Of a stretch of DNA of 9,167 bases, positions 6,351 to 9,167 are shown piece by piece. The notes under the pieces are model-generated. The model was not told the DNA's origin. It saw only the letters and a list, made by a program, of their open reading frames with translations, and did not search any database. How positions within the stretch are numbered: position 1 is the first letter of the stretch; each line of letters starts with the position of its first letter. The stretch comes from an uncultured Collinsella sp. (GTDB lineage Bacteria; Actinomycetota; Coriobacteriia; Coriobacteriales; Coriobacteriaceae), in contig CABVBR010000081.1 in assembly GCA_902496645.1 (NCBI GenBank), positions 1 to 9,167 of the forward strand, read 5' to 3'. The position numbers and the translations under genes were made by a program.

Positions 6351-8468
6351 TTACTCGTCATTATCCCCGCGCGCGACAATCTTTTCCACGCGAACGGCGT
6401 TTTCCTGGGTGAGCGCGGCACCCGTCAACGGGTCCCAACGTAACGGCGTATGGTCGAGCGGGCCCACGCCCAAGGCTTGAGCGCCACCGGCATCGGCGCC
6501 AAACGAACGCCCACCGGGGGCGGCCGAGGTGAAGATGCACGTCGGATGCAGATACGGCGTCGTCTCCACGCGCACGCGGTCGCGGCCCATATCGCTCACG
6601 AGTTCGACGATCTCGCCGCCGGCGATGCCCATGTGCGCAGCAGCATCGGCATTCATCTGCACGGCATCCAGGTCCGACCCAGCCTCGGCGGCACCTTGGG
6701 CCGCGAGCCTTCGCGAGGTATGCGACTCAAAGGGACGGTTACCGCTAATGAGGCGAAACATCCCCGGGCCAGGCTCCACCATGGGAGCGATCCAGTTGGG
6801 TACACGACCCAGGCCGGCTCGTTCCCATACGTCGCTTGCCAGCGCAATTTTGCCGCCATCCAAGGGAATCGCTGGCTCGCCCGTACGCGACGGCAACGCA
6901 ACGCCCGTGTCGGCCCAGCCGCGCTCCTTGAGCTCGTCCAGATTGATCCCAAAAGGCGCCACCTGAGCAGCCGCCAGATCGTCAGACGTAAACTGGAAGT
7001 ACTCGCCCACGCCACACGCCTGCGCCAAACCGGCAAAGATCTCCCGACCGGGACGCGTGTCGTTATGCAACACGGGCAGCACGGCGTTGCGGTAGAACAC
7101 GCGCGAATCATTGGCGCCCACGACCGTGCCCACGCCACGGTCGGCCTCCAGATACGTCACGTCGGGCAGCACGAAGTCAGAAGCACGCGCTGTCTCGGAC
7201 CAGCGAATATCAATTGTCACGAGCAGGTCGAGCTGTTCCAGAATCGATAGCCACGCCCCGGCGTTGCCATAGCCCGCACCGGGGTTACTGGCATAGACGA
7301 TGAGCCCACGCAAATCGCCGGCAAGAATCGACTGACCGATGGTCGTGCACAGGCCGCGCACCGGATCGACCAGTGGATAGCGCTCGGACCCAAGCTTGGG
7401 CTCGCGCGGCACCGGCGGCGTCGCAAAGCGTGCGGGATCGAGGTCGCCCAACACAAGCGGCGTGGGCGGGTTGAGGGCACCGCCCGCGTGCCCGATGCAG
7501 CCCAGCAGCACATCGACCAGGCAGATAGCGCGCGCCGTCTGGATGCTGTTGGCATACGCGATACCGATGCCGCCATGAAAGCCCGCATCCACCACAGCGG
7601 CAGGCGCGGCGGCAGCGAGATCGCGCGCCGTGGCGACAATCTCTGCGGCCGGCACGTCGCACATCGACTCGGCCCACTCGGGCGTCCAAGCACGGGCCGC
7701 CTGCGCCAGCTCGTCAAAACCCGTGGTATAGCGGGTCACGAACTCGTGGTCATACAGGTCCTCGGCAATCAAGACATGCGCAATGCCCAGCAGCAAGGCC
7801 AGGTCGCAGCCCGGACGCACGCACAGCCAGCGGTCGGCAAGCGCGGCCGAGCCGCTGCGCCGGGGGTCGACCACGATAATCTTCGCCCCACGGCGACGGG
7901 CATCGTTGAGCGCATCAACAGCCCCCATCGTCGACGAATCGACGATGGAACGCCCCAGATACATGATGCAATCGGTATGCGCCAGGTCGGAGGCGGGGCT
8001 GTAACCCAGGCTGTGCTCCCAGCCGGTGAGACGGCTTACCTCGCAGGCACCGTCGGCACCGTATACGTTGGGCGAGCCCAGCGCATGCATAAAGCGATAG
8101 GCCCAGTAGCGGTCGAACGAAGGCACGCCGAGCGTCATGCCCAGCGCACGGGGGCCACGTTCGTCAACAATCCCCAAAAGACGCTCGGCAATCTGGGCAA
8201 ACGCTTCGTCCCACGAAATCGCATCGAACCCCGAGCCATCAGCTCGTCGGCGCATGGGGTGCACAATGCGATCGCGCTCGTCAAACGGCATAGACAGGCG
8301 ATGCCGACCGCGGGCGCACAGGGCACGCGCCGCGCACGGATGCCCCACAACCGGCAGCTCGGCCACCACGCGACCGTCCTCAACGCGTGCCGCAAAGGCG
8401 CAATCGGCATAGCATCCCCCGCATGTAGTCACCACGGCGCGACCGTCACGCTTCACAGCAGATGCCAT
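6351..8468 (-). CDS. Molybdopterin-dependent oxidoreductase, DMSO-reductase family, substrate unknown
   Basis: Large catalytic subunit of the Mo/W-bisPGD family, 705 residues. The N-terminal [4Fe-4S] site is Cys16, Cys19, Cys23 and Cys51 (CX2CX3CX27C). The molybdopterin core follows, with GSPNVYGADGACEVSRLTG at 131-149; Cys142 (codon 8043-8045, TGC) is the likely metal ligand. The C-terminal dinucleotide-binding domain starts near residue 575 (SGNRPFESHTSRR) and ends at the carboxyl terminus. There is no Tat or Sec signal peptide, so it is cytoplasmic. The start at 8468 was chosen for AAAGGGG 8 bases upstream; the frame is open to a Met at 8507 without such a site. Formate dehydrogenases normally have His after the Sec/Cys ligand; here it is Glu143, so a formate dehydrogenase assignment is doubtful despite the FNT channel upstream. 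Length suits phs/psr-type or other soluble members. No iron-sulfur electron-transfer or membrane subunit gene is adjacent. selA follows after 52 bases. Confidence 0.9.
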   Translation of the reverse strand: MASAVKRDGRAVVTTCGGCYADCAFAARVEDGRVVAELPVVGHPCAARALCARGRHRLSMPFDERDRIVHPMRRRADGSGFDAISWDEAFAQIAERLLGIVDERGPRALGMTLGVPSFDRYWAYRFMHALGSPNVYGADGACEVSRLTGWEHSLGYSPASDLAHTDCIMYLGRSIVDSSTMGAVDALNDARRRGAKIIVVDPRRSGSAALADRWLCVRPGCDLALLLGIAHVLIAEDLYDHEFVTRYTTGFDELAQAARAWTPEWAESMCDVPAAEIVATARDLAAAAPAAVVDAGFHGGIGIAYANSIQTARAICLVDVLLGCIGHAGGALNPPTPLVLGDLDPARFATPPVPREPKLGSERYPLVDPVRGLCTTIGQSILAGDLRGLIVYASNPGAGYGNAGAWLSILEQLDLLVTIDIRWSETARASDFVLPDVTYLEADRGVGTVVGANDSRVFYRNAVLPVLHNDTRPGREIFAGLAQACGVGEYFQFTSDDLAAAQVAPFGINLDELKERGWADTGVALPSRTGEPAIPLDGGKIALASDVWERAGLGRVPNWIAPMVEPGPGMFRLISGNRPFESHTSRRLAAQGAAEAGSDLDAVQMNADAAAHMGIAGGEIVELVSDMGRDRVRVETTPYLHPTCIFTSAAPGGRSFGADAGGAQALGVGPLDHTPLRWDPLTGAALTQENAVRVEKIVARGDNDE

Positions 8469-8476
8469 CTCGATTA

Positions 8477-8483
8477 CCCCTTT
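8477..8483 (-). promoter_or_regulatory. Ribosome binding site fixing the molybdoenzyme start
   Basis: AAAGGGG with an 8-base spacer to the ATG at 8468. The longer reading from 8507 would add MACCVWLMKGVIE, which includes this site and has no comparable upstream signal. Confidence 0.7.
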
Positions 8484-8531
8484 CATCAGCCAAACACAAC
8501 AGGCCAAAAGCCCGGCAACGAGTCCCAGGCC

Positions 8532-8568
8532 AAAAAAGCCTCCCGCACGGCAACGCCCCGCGGGAGGC
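8532..8568 (-). terminator. Intrinsic terminator of the FNT channel gene
   Basis: Perfect 9-bp stem GCCTCCCGC/GCGGGAGGC (8560-8568 and 8538-8546) with a 13-base loop, followed at once by TTTTTT (8532-8537) on the minus strand. It starts 22 bases after the channel stop codon and separates it from the molybdoenzyme transcript, whose promoter must lie in the roughly 60 bases that follow; no clear hexamers were found there. Confidence 0.92.
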
Positions 8569-8590
8569 CCAACGTCAAACAGACGGTACC

Positions 8591-9167
8591 TTACGCCTCG
8601 GACTTCTTGGCGTAGATAAACCAGTAGCCAAGCGCGACCAGAACCGCGCCGCCCACGATGTTGCCCAGCGTGGCGGCAGACAGGTTAAACGCGATGCCCG
8701 CGACGTTGAGGGCATCGGCGCCGGCAACATCGGCACCATAGCCGCACGCGTGCATCACGGCACCCATGGGCAAAAAGTACATGTTGGCAACGCAGTGCTC
8801 AAAACCGCAGGCCACAAAGGCAGAGATGGGCAGCAGAATACCCACGACCTTATCGACCACGGTCTTGCCGGCGGTACCGATCCACACGGCCAGGCACACA
8901 AAGATGTTGCACAGGATGCCGCGGAAGAAGATCGTCACCCAGTCGATCGTCACCTTGCCGGCGGCAACGCTCACCATGGAATTGGCGACTGCCTCGCCGT
9001 TGAGCTTGTAGATGCCGGCCATGTACACCAAAAAGACGATGAACAGGGCACCGACAAAGTTACCGACCCAAACGACAAGCCATGCCTTGAGCATTTGTGC
9101 CAGCGTGATCTTATTGCTCTTGAGCGCGCAGACCATGAGCGAGTTGCCGGTAAAGAGCTCGGCGCCG
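8591..9167 (-). CDS. Formate/nitrite transporter (FNT) family channel, 5' end cut by the window edge
   Basis: Integral membrane channel of the FNT family (FocA, NirC, FdhC), homopentamers passing small monovalent anions such as formate, nitrite or hydrosulfide. 191 residues are visible; the family is about 260-290, so about 80-90 N-terminal residues lie outside. The visible part opens with GAELFTGN, the omega-loop signature containing Leu-Phe-Thr. Four hydrophobic stretches follow, including FFRGILCNIFVCLAVWIG and the broken helix with GFEHCVANMY, whose His (codon near 8796) is the conserved pore histidine of FocA. The C-terminus is short (FIYAKKSEA). The exact anion cannot be told from this part. 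Position upstream of a molybdoenzyme gene hints at formate, but a strong terminator lies between the two. Confidence 0.93.
   Translation of the reverse strand, partial: GAELFTGNSLMVCALKSNKITLAQMLKAWLVVWVGNFVGALFIVFLVYMAGIYKLNGEAVANSMVSVAAGKVTIDWVTIFFRGILCNIFVCLAVWIGTAGKTVVDKVVGILLPISAFVACGFEHCVANMYFLPMGAVMHACGYGADVAGADALNVAGIAFNLSAATLGNIVGGAVLVALGYWFIYAKKSEA

Noticed and set aside
8000..8045. Possible UGA-encoded selenocysteine with SECIS in the molybdoenzyme
   Set aside because: The frame is continuous and the ligand codon is TGC (Cys), so no recoding is needed.
7488..8615. Plus-strand frame of 375 codons opposite the molybdoenzyme
   Set aside because: It is a shadow of a gene with clear iron-sulfur and molybdopterin motifs; the translation has no recognisable domain.

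Overview
The window is a high-GC (roughly 60% or more) bacterial segment in which every convincing gene reads on the minus strand. Gene content and protein style suggest an anaerobic actinobacterium of the Coriobacteriia, probably near Collinsella. That placement is from memory of gene neighbourhoods, not from a search.

In transcription order (right to left): (1) the C-terminal two-thirds of a formate/nitrite-type (FNT) channel, cut by the right edge and closed by a strong intrinsic terminator; (2) a cytoplasmic molybdopterin oxidoreductase with an N-terminal [4Fe-4S] site and Cys as the apparent Mo ligand; (3) selA and selB, overlapping by ATGA; (4) a long hairpin; (5) a selenocysteine tRNA (selC, anticodon UCA) with a candidate promoter and a strong terminator; (6) mobA; (7) a small DUF3343-type protein with a cysteine-rich N-terminus, ending at a palindromic hairpin; (8) gdhA, an NADP-type glutamate dehydrogenase on its own transcript, cut by the left edge.

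The block 1447-8468 is a compact selenium/molybdenum island. SelA converts Ser-tRNA(Sec) to Sec-tRNA(Sec), SelB delivers it to the ribosome, the tRNA lies directly behind them, MobA makes the guanine-dinucleotide form of molybdopterin, and the DUF3343 protein belongs to a family proposed to carry Se or S. selD (selenophosphate synthetase) is not in the window. The catalytic gene directly upstream of selA uses Cys and has no in-frame UGA, so the selenoprotein clients must lie elsewhere.

Points worth a second look are the cysteine-rich DUF3343 protein, the TMCD G4 motif of SelB, the AA in place of GP after the PLP lysine of SelA, the substrate of the orphan molybdoenzyme, and two long palindromes (1401-1441 and 2799-2864) that look like dispersed repeats.
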